Assembly (NCBI GenBank): GCA_023238725.1 | Contig: CM041550.1 | Coordinates: 22,106,086-22,170,085 of the forward strand | DNA from: Scortum barcoo | Taxonomy: Eukaryota > Chordata > Actinopteri > Centrarchiformes > Terapontidae | Direction: 5' to 3' | Length of the DNA: 64,000 nucleotides | Shown here: in pieces, positions 18,501-31,400 of the stretch | Layout of the letters: every line of letters begins with the position of its first letter | Numbering within the stretch: position 1 is the stretch's first letter | Program-made: the position numbers and the translations under genes | The notes under the pieces: generated by a model | What the model saw: the letters and a program-made list of their open reading frames with translations, nothing else | Told to the model about the DNA's origin: nothing | The model's database searches: none

Positions 18501-18913
18501 CAGTAAATCCTGCATTGTTTCTTAATGATTTCTGAATTTTTCCTTTGAAAAAACAAATGATATAAAGGAATATATAGCAGGCATCTCACAGATTAGCTCA
18601 ATAACTCTCTGCTGCTATTCCATTTTCAGCTGCTTGTTATGGCAAAGGCACGTACTTTGCTGTCAATGCAAGCTACTCTGCCTCAAATACCTACTCCAAG
18701 CCAAATCTAACCGGGGAGAAGTGCATGTACCTCTGTCGGGTGCTGACGGGGGATTACATCACTGGAAACCAAACCATGATCATACCGCCAGCCAAGAGCA
18801 ACAACTCCATTCAGATTTACGACAGTGTTGTGGACAACATGGCCAACCCCAGCATGTTTGTTATCTTCCACGACAGCCAGGCCTATCCTGAATATTTGAT
18901 TACGTTCAAGTGA
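6544..18913 (+). CDS. parp14: PARP14-like mono-ADP-ribosyltransferase with three macrodomains
   Basis: Seventeen coding exons: 6544-6718, 6851-6948, 7352-7382, 9323-9607, 10550-10774, 10902-13147, 13424-13654, 13985-14206, 14601-14679, 15176-15322, 15531-15593, 15808-15984, 16322-16540, 16625-17251, 17900-18036, 18240-18414 and 18630-18913. Phase is kept throughout, giving 1806 codons (human PARP14 is 1801). The start has a strong context (GCC before, G after). Order: RRM-like segments in the first 270 residues; KH-like repeats in the 2.2-kb exon; macro 1 about 785-965 (SNEDLKLNGGLSAALLKAAG); macro 2 about 1007-1175 (FPAIGTGNLGFP); macro 3 about 1210-1390 (VIINSSNENFSLKSG); WWE about 1538-1607; PARP domain about 1610-1806. 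Catalytic His is at 18342-18344 (LFHGT) and Tyr at 18653-18655 (GKGTYFAV). The family adds and reads single ADP-ribose marks in interferon and IL-4/STAT6 signalling and in antiviral defence. Confidence 0.93.
7917..8100. repeat. Degenerate non-LTR retrotransposon 3'-end-like repeat in parp14 intron 3
   Basis: The segment opens with CAGAATCATCTTTATTAGCC and continues with ACAAGGAGTTTGTGTCTGG, a pattern I recognise as common in teleost genomes. It runs into an A-rich part with (AAAT)n at about 8073-8092. It lies in the 1.9-kb intron 7383-9322, which otherwise shows no exon. The family name is not assigned. Confidence 0.5.
13662..13770. repeat. Retrotransposon-tail-like motif with (AAT)n, beside a parp14 splice donor
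   Basis: A short GAATAC repeat is followed by CTTTATTAATCCCGAAGG and, after about 40 bases, by an AAT trinucleotide run (13731-13756). The CTTTATT..ATCCC..AAGGAAATT motif is the same one seen, more diverged, near 1889-1913 in parp9. It starts about 10 bases after the donor of parp14 exon 7 (exon end 13654). Confidence 0.6.
17395..17815. repeat. Probable interspersed repeat in parp14 intron 14
   Basis: The intron 17252-17899 holds a segment with AAAGCTACAGTTGGTAGGAT near its start, a GC-richer middle (about 17590-17725) and a T-run at about 17728-17740. I recognise this layout and wording from repeats scattered in teleost genomes. No coding frame and no clear terminal inverted repeats are visible. 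Confidence 0.4.
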
Positions 18914-19460
18914 CAAAGTCATGCACTGATATAACAAAAACAAACGCCTTACATTTAACACTGGCTTACAACTTTTTACATTTACAAACTTTTTTCTAAT
19001 AATCATCTGATTTGTTTTCGCATGTACTTGAGATATTTGGTTTAAACTTCCAATGAGTGCAATAATATAATGACAGGTTTACAAGCAAACCGTGCTAATT
19101 TCAAGAGTCAATTTTGGAACTATTAGTAGTCAGACCCATATAGTGCCTTGAAAATCTATCTGCCAACAAGTTATATAATCATGTAAGAAGACATCAAAGA
19201 ATGAATAGAAAATGAGAGGGTGGCAGAAACAAATATGTCTATATGTCACTGTGTAAGTTCATTGAACTTTGTACACAAAGCTGGTCGTCCCTGGGAGGCT
19301 AATGGGAACTATACCTGCTCTGCTCCTGGAAACCACGTAACAATGAAAGCTTGTCTCTGTAAACAAGGTTAGCAATCACCTTTTGGTTTGGAAGAAAATT
19401 TTAAACTTAACTGCTGTTTAATCAAGCATGTCTGCACAAATAAAGGTTAATAAAAGCAAT
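18914..19460 (+). terminator. parp14: parp14 3' UTR with two poly(A) signals
   Basis: After the TGA at 18911-18913 comes about 530 bp of AT-rich non-coding sequence ending in two overlapping-range AATAAA hexamers at 19439-19444 and 19448-19453. These are the first canonical signals after the stop, so cleavage near 19465-19480 is likely. Confidence 0.6.
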
Positions 19461-22408
19461 GTTGACTGTTTTCTTTCACTAGTTTTTTACATTTGTGTAC
19501 ATTTTTACATTACACATATATATCCCTTTTCCAGCACATTGAACAACAGAATATATCAAATCTCCTTTTCTCAATCTTTTTTATTTTGTGATATATAGAC
19601 AATTAAATTACATATAAAAACCAAAAGAAAGCAGTGAACAATTTCCATATTGTTATTTACAGAAACAGTAAATATACCACAAACAAATAAATCGATAAAA
19701 GAGCCAGCACATCATCTCTTGTATGGTGCACCATAATATTTATACGTGAACAAGAGAGGAGAAGATTTCCAGCATCCCCAGCTTCCACTTTCCCTCATAA
19801 ACCTATACAATAAAGGTTCCAACCAATGTTTGGTTCAGCACTTTAATCCACTTCCACTTTCTGTGCACAGGGTGATAAGTACCTCTCTTAGTTCTAAACA
19901 CATCCATAAATGTTTAGTCTTCAGCTCTGAAATTAAGATCCAGATGATAAGAAAGAAATAAAAACAAAGGAATAAAGAGCAACATTTAGACCACATTAAT
20001 TTCCTCTGAAATTGAAACATCCCTACAAATAATGAGCACAAGGTCCTTGCAACTCATTAGATAGATAGATACTTATATTGAAATTCTGCCATTGCAATTT
20101 TCACTGAAAGTGCAACAACTTTGCATTAAATGCTTTACTTTGCTATCATTTTCTCATGAAATCATAAACTTTTTCAAGCCTTTGCATTGAGGTCAGCTTT
20201 CTTCCCAGTTCTTGCAAATGTACCTTAATGTTTTAGTGCTAATTTCTCTTAATGTGAATCTTCATTAAGAACATACACATGTCGTTACTCCTCAGTGAGA
20301 CTATCTCTGAATCACAGGCTTGTCATACAGATTTATGAAAATGAAGACCTCTGCTGGACTCTCTGGCTCCACCTGCAGGTCATCCAGATACACTTACATA
20401 CATGGCTCCTATCTCCTGCTGCCAACATGATAAGGGCTGAGATTTGGAGCCTTGCACCTTACAGAGATGGTTAATCACAAAGCTGCTCTATGAGCAATAA
20501 GACAATGACTTTGGAGGATAAACATTAACATTACAAAATCCTGTATGAAACACAGCCATAACAGAAAATAAATGTAACTGTAGGGAAAAAAGTAAACTAC
20601 ATAAATATGGGGTCCAAGCATTGCGAACAGTGCCGGGTGGCATGGACATATCTGCCCATACCCTAACCCTAACCCATATCTGAAATTCATTTTCTGTGAA
20701 TTAGTCCTCAATAATACATGAGCTGTAGTCATGAAGAAGTTGTAAATATGGTCCCAGATGTTGACGACAGGAGTGACTAAGACGTCTTCATCCCATTTTA
20801 TTGGTGGTATGGATAGCACATTCTCAGATTCTTTTATTATTACGTATATTTTGTAAATACTTTTTTTTTCACAAAAAGGGTGTTAATTAACTCTGAAGTC
20901 GGGAGATGGAACATATTAAGGGACTTTATATTCCTGTGTGAGCATGTTGGAGGGCGACAATGCAACAAATTGAACTTTAAATAACAGACAACATTATACT
21001 GCAGCTCATTCTTGCCTGATTTTTATTTGTTCATCTACAACAGAAAACATTAGCATATAGATAAATACACGCACATCTTTAAACCCTCTCATTACATCAT
21101 GAGTTTATTGAAAACATCTGTAAATCACAAAGATTTGTTAGCTTCCCTGTGAGCCCTGCTAGAGTCAAACTTCAGTCTGCCACCTCTTCAGCCTCAGACA
21201 GCACTAGCTGACTGACACCTTCGCCTCAGTCTACTTTAATTCACACATTTTTATTTGAATGACTTGACTTTTATCTCTGAATCACAATACTGTGCTAAAA
21301 AGAAGAAAAACAGAGTTGTCAAAAAGTTAAAAAACAAAGTGTTGGAATTGTGTGGCTTCATATACTCAGAAACAGATAACTGTATCAGAAAAACGCCAAA
21401 CATTTCACATTTCAGTGGTCTGAATAAAATGAGCTGAGCTGAAAAGTGGAAGCATCACCGGCAGAGAATATTCAGATGGACAGACCCTGAGAAGGACCTT
21501 ACACCTGCCAACATGGGAAAGTCTAGTAAACACCAGGACCTAAAAAAAAACAAAAAACAAAAATAAAGTTGAACTAAACCCAACAACAAACAACAACCAC
21601 AATGAGCAGTTGAAAACACAGCATATGCATGAAGTGCCACATTGTTGACACACAAGACTTGTCATTTGTATCCCCACAGAGGGTGAAGTACTCAAATACA
21701 GAAAGACAGAGTTTGGAAAAGGCTGGTTTTAGATGTGCTCTGTAGGATGAACAGTGATATTATTTCATTTATTGAAGTGCGGAACGTGAAATATCAAGAG
21801 TTTTATTTTTTAATAAGGCACGCCCACTTCAATCACCCATTATCAGATAGATGATGACCAATAAAAAAGTAGGATTTTGAGAAAATTGACTCATTTATAG
21901 CAGAAGACCAGCTGTAAGAATTGTGAGGGTAGGTAACTGCGAAAACGAACAAGCAAACCAAAGTTTGCACTATGTTAAAGTTACCGGAGTTTTCGTCCCA
22001 TGGTATTTAGCGGAAGATAATAACAACAACATAACAACAACAACAATAATAAGAATAATAATAATAATAATAAGAAGAAGAAGAAGAAGAAGGATGGGTT
22101 CCGGATCAGTGACTCTCTCACATTCATTTTTAGAGTGGATTTCTGCTCTCAGCTTCCCACCCATGGGTGCCGCAGGTGTGTCTACCTGCCTTTTGGAAAC
22201 GTCAAACACGGAAGTTTTCTCCCCGTCAGGACTCGTTTTACCACCTCAGCCATGGAGTGAGCGGCAGAGCGGCTTCACTCTCTTTCCTTTCAGAGAGCCG
22301 CACGAAGGTGAACCAAATAAGAGCCCACCGGCCGGATCAGGCACTGATCGGACTCAGATCCTCCGGACTCCTCTCCCCTCAAACTCCTCTCAGCGGGACT
22401 CCCACCCG
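19461..22408. other. Intergenic DNA between parp14 and esyt3
   Basis: I see no supportable gene in these 2.9 kb. Open frames of up to about 114 codons (20475-20819, minus strand) have no recognisable domain. Short items present: (GATA)4 with a retrotransposon-tail-like flank at about 20058-20090; two and a half telomere-like CCCTAA units at 20661-20675; and a purine-rich microsatellite just before esyt3. The last few hundred bases, GC-rich from about 22250, probably hold the esyt3 promoter and 5' UTR. Confidence 0.6.
22018..22091. repeat. AAC/AAT/AAG trinucleotide microsatellite
   Basis: A compound trinucleotide tract changes from AAC to AAT to AAG units over about 74 bp. It lies about 320 bp before the chosen esyt3 start codon and inside an upstream open frame that I do not regard as coding. 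Confidence 0.8.
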
Positions 22409-25400
22409 ATGGCGTCCTCCGGACACACGCACCCCGGCGGGCCGGCGGAGGGCGCGGGGCTCGGGGAGAGCCTGTCGATGCAGGGCAGCACGGAGAGGCT
22501 GAGCTCCTCCGCTGTCAACCGCGTCCTCATGGAGGTCCTGATGTACTTCGGCAGGGCCGTGTGCGTCTTCTACCCGGTGTACCTGACGGGCTACCTGGGC
22601 CTCAGTATCAGCTGGGTGCTGCTGTGCATGGTGATGGTCACCTGGTGGAAGAAAAATCGCCAGTGGAAGGAGTCAAAGATCGGCACGGCCATCGAGTTTA
22701 TGGACAATGAAACACATGTGGTGAACAAGGAGCTGCAGAGCGCCCTGCAGATGGCATCATGGGTGTGTATTGTGCTGTCACTCACTGACTGTCTCTGGGC
22801 AGCTGTGCTGGGGCATTAGGTGTAAACTGCCCTGCTTGAGGGCACCACGGCCTTTGTCTCTCTGTTGCCTTGACAACAGCACACTTTATTTGCATGGCAT
22901 GCCAGACCTGGGCTGATCCTCACAGAAGTGGGTAGTCAAATGTGTTGTTGTGTGGCAGGAGGTTGCTCCACAGTTGGTTCCACCGCACCCACTCACACTG
23001 TGACTCATGGGAACTAAGGAGGGTGAGTGAGGAGATGAGCTCCTCCAGTGTCAGAGGAATGCACAGTGAGAGGGACATCACATTATGTTTGTGTGTGGGA
23101 TCATGGTTACATGTTGTAAAGGTTTAGAGACAAGCAGAATCATAATTTAAGATAAGCAGATGATCTGCCCTCAGTGTCAAACAGGTATATCACTGGACTT
23201 ATTGTACCTCATTTATAGGTCTTGTGTTTTGAGGCTTGGGTAAGTTAGCATGAGAACTCACTGATGGCTTCACAGATGCTCTGTGTTAGAACATGATTAA
23301 AAACCTCTGTTACAGTCCACAGTTTTGATGCTGCAGCGAAACGTTGGTAAGCTCTATCAAACAACTGCTCCCATAAGGAATGCTGTCAAATGTCTGAAAT
23401 GGGGAAAAATGTACAGAATTTCTCTAAACGGGGGATTCAGTATAATGGCACAACTTTGTTTAATTTGACTGATTTTATGTCGACCAATTTCACTCCAAAT
23501 TCATCCTAAATTTGCATGATTGATAATTTAATGCTATTAATCCTGATTTTGACTTCCGTGAGCACCATCATGCATGCCTCTGGGTTGTCTGGGTTGGACG
23601 AGTGTTTACAGAACCACTTCTAACCTCACTATCGTATGTTTTTATCCAAGGTCCACTTTCCTGATGTTGAGAAAGTTGACTGGGTTAACAAGGTAGAGTA
23701 TCACATATACTTACATATACTATATATTTGATTTTTGTCTCATCTGAACGTGTTTGAAATGCATTGGCTGCACTCAAAGTGCAGATCACATGTACTATGG
23801 CCATTGGGATGGACGAGGTCTTAAATGCACCATTACTATACCTTAGCACACTAAGATCAGTTCAGTCAACAATTTTAAACTGTGTTGTTTTATTCCTCTA
23901 CAAACTAGAACCTATGCCTTCACTTTGATATAAGAGCAGCTTTTACTACAGTTTAATGCATAAAATGTATTTGCTTTATGTAAACATGGTGCACTTATTA
24001 GATGAAGGTGTGGAATCAAAATGTTTTCACATGCTTTGTTTTGCTCTGTGCGCTCAGGTGTTGCAGCAGGCCTGGCCTTTCTTTGGGATGTACATGGAGA
24101 AGCTCCTTAAAGAAAATATCCAGCCAGCTGTCAGGCTCTCCAACCCCGCACTCAGAATGTTCCGTTTTACCAAGATCCACTTTGGACACATAGTGAGTTT
24201 CCATTCGTGCCCAGTTTATATCCATTTCTCCTCTGTTACTCCATTCAACACTTTTGAAGCTGTTAAAATGCTCCTGATTATCACTTTGTTCACTCACATG
24301 GAGACAGCTGGTGGTAGAAATAATGGCAGCAGACATGTATCTGATAAAGTGAGAGAGCAATCTCTTCAAAGATGATTGAGGAAGTTCCCTTTTAATGTGT
24401 TTCTCTGATTCCAGCCTCTCAAGATCACTGGGTTGAAAGTATTCACACATGAGGTGGATCAGAGGGAGGTGATTCTGGACATGAATATCAGGTTGGTTGG
24501 ACACATTGCTCACATTAGAGCTGTCTTGTCGTTCGGTGGTAGATGTGTTTAGTCCCTCAGTTCCGAGTTCACTGTAAACTCTGAATAAGAGTACACGTAG
24601 TCTTTCACCTCTCACCAGCGCTGTTTCTCATTGCAGTTATGCAGGCGACGCGGACATCGACGCTGTGGTGAAGGAGCCAATCAAAGCTGGTGTCAAAGAA
24701 ATTAAAGTGGGCATCTTCATTTTTCTGTGTTATCTGCATCATCATCATCATTGTCATCATCATCTTCATCATCATATATGTTTACTGGTCTTGTAAATGT
24801 ATTCTGAATCTTCCAGCTCAATGGGATGCTGAGGGTCATTTTAGAGCCGCTCATTGGTGATGCACCACTGGTGGGAGGAATCACCATTTTTTTCATTCGC
24901 CGCCCTGTGAGTGCCCATGACACTTTGGTCAGTTAAGCTGTATGATAAGCCAAGTTTAAAGCTTCAAATATTTTCTTCCAGACCCTACAGATCAACTGGA
25001 CTGGCATGACCAACCTTTTGGACAGCCCTGCCTTCAGGTCAGTTTTTACAGAAAAGCCCCCCGACTCTTTATAACATCAGTCTTTCCTCATTGAACACCC
25101 CAGAATTTTGCTGTCTGGTTGTAACGCTCCCTCGTCTCGTCTGGTCCTTCCCAGTTCATTGTCTGAGGAGACCATCATCAACATCATTGCCTCACTCATG
25201 GTGTTGCCCAATCGCATGTGTGTGCCCCTCATAGACCAGGTCAAAGTGGACAATATGAGGTTCCCACTGCCTCGTGTATGTACTTTCCATTTCATATTTT
25301 TAAACTGTACCATTGAACATTTTAGACAAAAGCCCACCAAAATAAATAAGAAAAAAAATCAAATTGGATCTCATTATTGATTGTAATGTTGTTAGTTTGA

Positions 25401-28400
25401 ACCATGTTCTTTCCTTGTCTGCTCTGCAGGGCGTGGTGAGGGTCCACTTATTGGAGGCCAGAGACCTGGTGGCAAAGGACACATATATGATGGGTTTAGT
25501 GAAAGGCAAATCAGACCCCTATACGATACTCAGAGTCGGCAACCGACAATTCAAAAGCAAGACCATCAAAGAAAATTTGAACCCCATATGGAACGAAGTG
25601 TATGAGGTAGAGTAACGGTAACACACTGCAGCTCTACCTGTGAAAACATCAGTTATATTTGTGTCAAACTTTAGGGCTTTTAAAACACCTTTACTTATAC
25701 TTTCAGGTTTCATCTGATGTCTTTGTGCAATCTGCTTTGTGTAAATACCATAGTCATTTAATAACCCACCTTTTTGTCTATCTGTGTGCAGTTTGTGGTC
25801 CATGAAGCCCCAGGCCAAGAGTTGGAGATGGACCTGTTTGATGAGGACACAGATAAAGATGACTTCATTGGAAAGTGAGAAAATCAGGCTAATGCTGTTT
25901 GAATCAAACATATTGTGTTCACTTTACAATATATAGGTCATCTAAGACTTCCACACCATTATCAAATCATGAGGTCAAAGGGATTTTAAAGGACAACTCT
26001 CATTATTACTGTTCATATCTTGACTACTGTGTAATTACACATTGAGAGAGCAAATAATAAAAAGTAATCCATATATCTGAGATCCGACCACAAAAAGAAA
26101 ACAGAAACAGCAGCTTTGTTATTGAGTATTTTTTACTATAATATAAAAAAAATAAAAAAGCCACTCTAATATGGCAACTTTAACCATCTGCCAGTGACCT
26201 AATTACTTATTATTAGTGGGGAACTTTGGGTTTCCTGGGAGAGAAAAAAAAACTGGCAGTGCTTTAATAGATAGCCTTTAGATATGTTGGCTGGTAAAGT
26301 ATAGTGTATCCGAATGAGCCTCTTAAATATACATTACAAAGTGTAGCTTGTACAAACATGTTTTTTTCTGAGTGGTGATGTGGAATGAGTGAAACAGTAG
26401 GAGTACATTTGGCCTTTGGGCTGAAAATTCATTAGTTTTAAATGTTAGTCACTGTATTTCATTATCACCACAGCTATCGCCTTGACCTCGGAGAAGTGAA
26501 GAGGGAGAGAGAAATGGATCAGGTGAGCTTTTATTTAATATTAAAAATGAATAAAGTGTAGTTTTTCTCTGTAGGAAGGAAAGTCCTGAGAAAATGACAT
26601 CCAGCACTATGGGCCATTACACTGTGCAGTGCTGTTTTAATTTCCTCTGAAATATCTTGGTAATATCTTGACTTTGCAGCATTTTTAAGACTGGAAATGT
26701 TCATGCTTTCCTTTTATACGAATGATCATGCTGATGAATCAGTCTCCCTCGCTGCTGTAGTGGTTTTCTCTTGAAGGGGTCCCGCATGGAGAACTCCACC
26801 TCAAGCTCCAGTGGTTTTCCCTCAAGAATGATCCCAGCCTGCTGACAGAGGTAGCCTCATTATTGCTTCCATCACAATTTACTTGAACCTTTGTGGAATA
26901 TCTGAGCTGTATGTTGCCCTTGTGCGTGGCGTGAGTTACCCGAGTTTGCATATCATGTATTTCTCTCTCTGCCATCGTTCTCTCTCAGTCAGCAGGCGGC
27001 CTGGCCTGCGCCATGCTTGCGGTGTATCTGGACAACGCCTCGAACCTGCCAGTAAGTGGCTTCTGATGGGGACTGTGTGCTGTGGAGAGCAGGTGATGCA
27101 ATGCAGGTGGACATATGTGCTGATATGTGTTATTGTGTTTGTCTCCAGAAAGACCACCATGAGATCACTGAGAATCAGAAACACGGGAAGCACTCACGGG
27201 AAGCGCGGGTAAGACAAGAGCTGTTTAGGCTTCCAATAATGTTATGTCTTAAGACTGTGCTCCTTTTATGAGGACCCCAGACACCCTGAAGCTTCAAAGG
27301 CCCAGTTTTCATTGTGTTCCCAAAACAGTAATACACATTGTACATTACAGTCCTTTCCTTCAGATCATGAATCCTGTATTCCATCATTTGTACATTTTAT
27401 TTTCTCTGCATCTCTATTGTAAATATTATCGCATAAAGTTGCTGTTACTAAAAAAATTCAATCAGTTTTAAAAAGTTGGGAGATTTTTCTTTCATTTTCT
27501 AACATTGCCCAAGACCCAAACTCTTCCCTTTTTTTGCACATGGACACTGAATGTGAACAACTCAAGGCAGCTTGGGAGCTATAGAGGTTCCACATAATTA
27601 TTATAGCTTATTTCAAAAGAAGATCATTTATTAGCTTTAGAGTGAAAATATGTTAGGAAATGTTTTTTCTTTGGGTTCTCTAGCTTCTCTTTCACTTTGC
27701 CTTAGTCCTTTTATATCTTTACATCAGACAAAAGCCTCAGTCAGATCACATGTTTTCTGTTAGTGCTCCAGGTGTATTTGTGCAGAGCTGGTATTTCCAG
27801 TTTGTCTGGTGCATGCCAGGCATTTTTGATGGGTGTGTTATTGCCAGCTGGTGTTCATGTTGCTGGAGTTCTTTCCTTCACCTGAGCCTAGTTCAGGGTG
27901 AATTCGCCAAAACATGCGGAGAAATGAGGTGAAACTTCCTTGGTGAGGACTTTTTGGAGCAAATTAAATTATCATTATACCCATGCTGATTTGTCTCTCT
28001 GATTGCTTCATAGGACAAATTAATAAAAGCAGGTCACAGATCATTTTACAGTTTTACTGGCAAACGTAGATGCAGACACACTTGCCCATCCACCTGGTAT
28101 TTAAGGCCTTTCTAATGGCATGGTGAGAACTGTTAAACCGTCTCAACACAGTGTGACCTGACTTGAACCCAGCAGCTGATCCCTCTCTATGCCCTCTGCT
28201 GTTCATTGTGTGAACATCCAGTCACAACCTTTGACTTCATATACAGGCTTTGGTCACAAAATGCCAAGTAAAGGGTGAAACTGAATTTCCCCATGTTCAT
28301 GTTTTATTCCCCTGAGATACATGTGTGTCTGGCAAAGTTAGCTAAGAAAAACGACAGAAACAAGACTTATCTGCTCACCTCCAGGAGATTCTGAGGAGAA

Positions 28401-31400
28401 GCAAATCACTCTAAAGGGGAAACGCTGTCACATGTAAATCAGTAAATGTATTTTATCATAGACTGACAGCATATTGAGTTTTGTGAAGGTATTTGTTTAA
28501 CCTGCTTCAACCCCTGCATTTTTCCTCCCTGTTGGAATGCTGTTCGGGGCGGTGAGCAATGCTGAGCTGTGACTACCAGCAGCAGTAGAGCTCTCATTCT
28601 TCTCCACGAGTGATAAAAGTTTACTTCCCTGTGTTTTGCCAGCGTGAACATCTGTTTCACGTGCCTCAGGTGGTGTGTGTGCAGTGTATTAGCCCCCCCC
28701 GAGGGCAACAGGCTGTCTGTAGACAAACTCCCATTGTTGGTGTGTAGCTGGTAGCCTATTGTAACAAGTAAAAATAGAGTTTTAGTGAAACAAATGCAGA
28801 CGAGATATCAACTGTCAATTAGTTGTAAATATAGTTTTAATAAATAGAATTTAGTCACTCAAACCAGTTACTAACTAATATATTCCTCATTGTTCCTGGA
28901 GTTTCCTGTGTCAGTGCTATGAACACATGACATATGAAAACATTTAGCCAAAAAATGTCCTTCACTGACTTGCTTTGTTTTCAGCTCACAAAGAGGACTG
29001 CCTGTCCGAACTCCTTTGTGGAGTTTTCCATTGATAAAGATGTTAAGAAAAGCAAGGTATGGCTCTCAGGCTTATACTTTCACACACCATTTTCCCCTTC
29101 AGTTCATTCAGTCAAATTAAAATCATATCTGTTCATTAGTATTTATACTTTATTTTTGTGAATTTTAGCTCCGTACAAAAGAGAATGCTCATAACTGTGA
29201 AAAGTTTCATTTTAAGTTGCGAGTGGTGTAAAAGTGTGACAGGAGCAGTTTTTTTTACCGGTCACTTTGTTCTCTGTCCCACAGACTGTGTTTGCGTCTA
29301 AAGACCCGGTGTGGGAGGAGGGCTTTACCTTCTTTGTGCACGATGTCAGGAGACAGCAGCTCAGTATTCAGGTTTGTCCCCTCCATACAGAAGGGTTTTA
29401 TCTGAAGAAGTGACTCAGCTGTGAAATAATCGCTGCTGAAAATCTCAAAAATCTGAGCTGTGGTTGATTTTCTTTTAGCACATATTCCCACCTTTTTCTG
29501 TTTTGATTTCAGATTGGTAAATACCTCAGTAAAGCTTCATAAATCACACACAATAACACATTTAGAAATCATCCAACTTTTTTTGTGTTCATCCTTTGAA
29601 CCTGTACGTGTCAGTGTGTGTGCTGCACTGACAAAAGGCTTTCATGTCATCACAGTAGACCCTAAAAAACATAAGAAGCACACTAGACCTCCTTTACTCA
29701 ATCCTCAGTAGTTATAGAACCTTTTCTATTTACTGTTTGAATCATTTGAATTTGTGTTCTTGTGGTCCAGGTCAAAGAGCCCGAGAAGAAGACTCAGCTC
29801 GGTGTTTTCAACTTACCCCTGAATCGCCTCATCAACACCTCCGACATGACTCTAGACCAGCGCTTCCCTCTGGAGCGGTCTGGAGCAAACAGCCAGATCA
29901 AGCTGAAAGCCACTCTCAGGGTGGGTACACAACGCTAGCAAACACACACAAAGTACAGAGAAATTTACATTACATACAGACTAATCATTTAGCTGCCATC
30001 TGTTTCCTGTTGCGATAACTCACATGTAATTCACCCAACACTGAGATCCTGAAAACATGCAAGTGCAAGGTTTGTTTCGCTGTTGTTTTTACATTGTGTA
30101 TGTGACATTAGCCATGTCCTTAATCCCACAATAGATTCTTACTTTGGAAAAGCCTCCACCCAAGATTCCCCTTAAACCTCCTCAACAAGTCAAACCACAG
30201 ACTAACCAAGGAGCTACTCCCTCCGCCGCCACACCATCCAACACCTTCACCACTGTCCAAGCTTCACCTTCACCTGTGACCCAGGCAGCTAATTCCCAGA
30301 ATGGCTTTAATGAAAACTATTCAGCTCATCGCCGTGGCTCCTTCGTGGCTTCTGAGACCTGTCGGTCTTCCCCATCGAACATGCGTCGATATGACTCCCA
30401 CAGCCTGCTGTCTGACAACTCCATCGCCTCATCACGTTTCGACATTTCAGAGGGAGCCTTGTATCCAGAGTGAGTCTGAGGTTCTTTTTCAGACCTTTTG
30501 ATGTGCTGACCTCTAACCTCTCTACAGATGAATTATGAACTAAACTATATGAATTTTAATATGAAAATGTAGTAAAATATTAATGTAATAAAAGTGACAT
30601 TTACACATGTTTCTTTTTATCACTATAGGGCCATCAGGAACCATCAGGGTTCATTTGGGGAGATCAACCTGACTGTACGCTATGCAGACCTGAGGCACAA
30701 ACTCCTCGTCATAGTTAATGCATGCAGGTACATCAGACAAATCCAACCTCACTAGTGTTTCTGCAGCAGAATTAATACTGACCAGGACAATACTCATTTG
30801 CTCATCTCAGTTCAAAACAAATTTTAGATCTCAGAACACAAACACATTTCACATTTTGAAGCCCATGTGACAGCATTAAAAATCAACTTTAACTCTTCCT
30901 CTGTTAAAATACTGAACATATACTTTAGCATTTACATGGCATGAAGAGAAATCCTTATCTTAACTTTTCCAGCCTTTAGCAGAACATCACAAACATTTTT
31001 GTGCTGAGAGTACTTAATAATAGTATAGTATATAGTAACAGTATATATGAATCCAACATAATAAAAGAGTAAACTGCTATAATTCAACATACAGAGGATT
31101 TTCTTTTCAAGTTAGTATGTTTAAGTTATTTAAAAAAACTATTAAAAGGTAATGCAAAGAAAGCTGTGATAACCTGCAGTGTGTACCTATTCCCTACAGG
31201 AACCTATTCTGCTGCAGTGACAATGGCACAGACTCTTATGTCCGTCTGTATTTGCTCCCCGACCAATCCTGGAGACACCGCAAGAGGACACATGTCAAGA
31301 GGAAGACAGTCAATCCTGTTTTCAATGACAAGTAAGCTTACTGGATTCATCCTACATCAAAGCTGACAGTTTCATCAGTCTCCCGACTTGGAGTAGTTTC

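Noticed and set aside
20661..20675. Telomere-like CCCTAA units
   Set aside because: Only two and a half units, too short to call an interstitial telomere.
20475..20819. 114-codon minus-strand open frame with hydrophobic stretches in the parp14-esyt3 gap
   Set aside because: AT-rich sequence, no recognisable family, no splice or promoter support.
21923..22408. N-terminal extension of esyt3 through upstream in-frame ATGs
   Set aside because: The frame would translate a microsatellite into polyIle/polyArg, and the start at 22409 already gives a family-like length.
24016..24615. 199-codon open frame on the minus strand
   Set aside because: It overlaps esyt3 exons 3 and 4 antisense and reads through introns; it resembles no protein.
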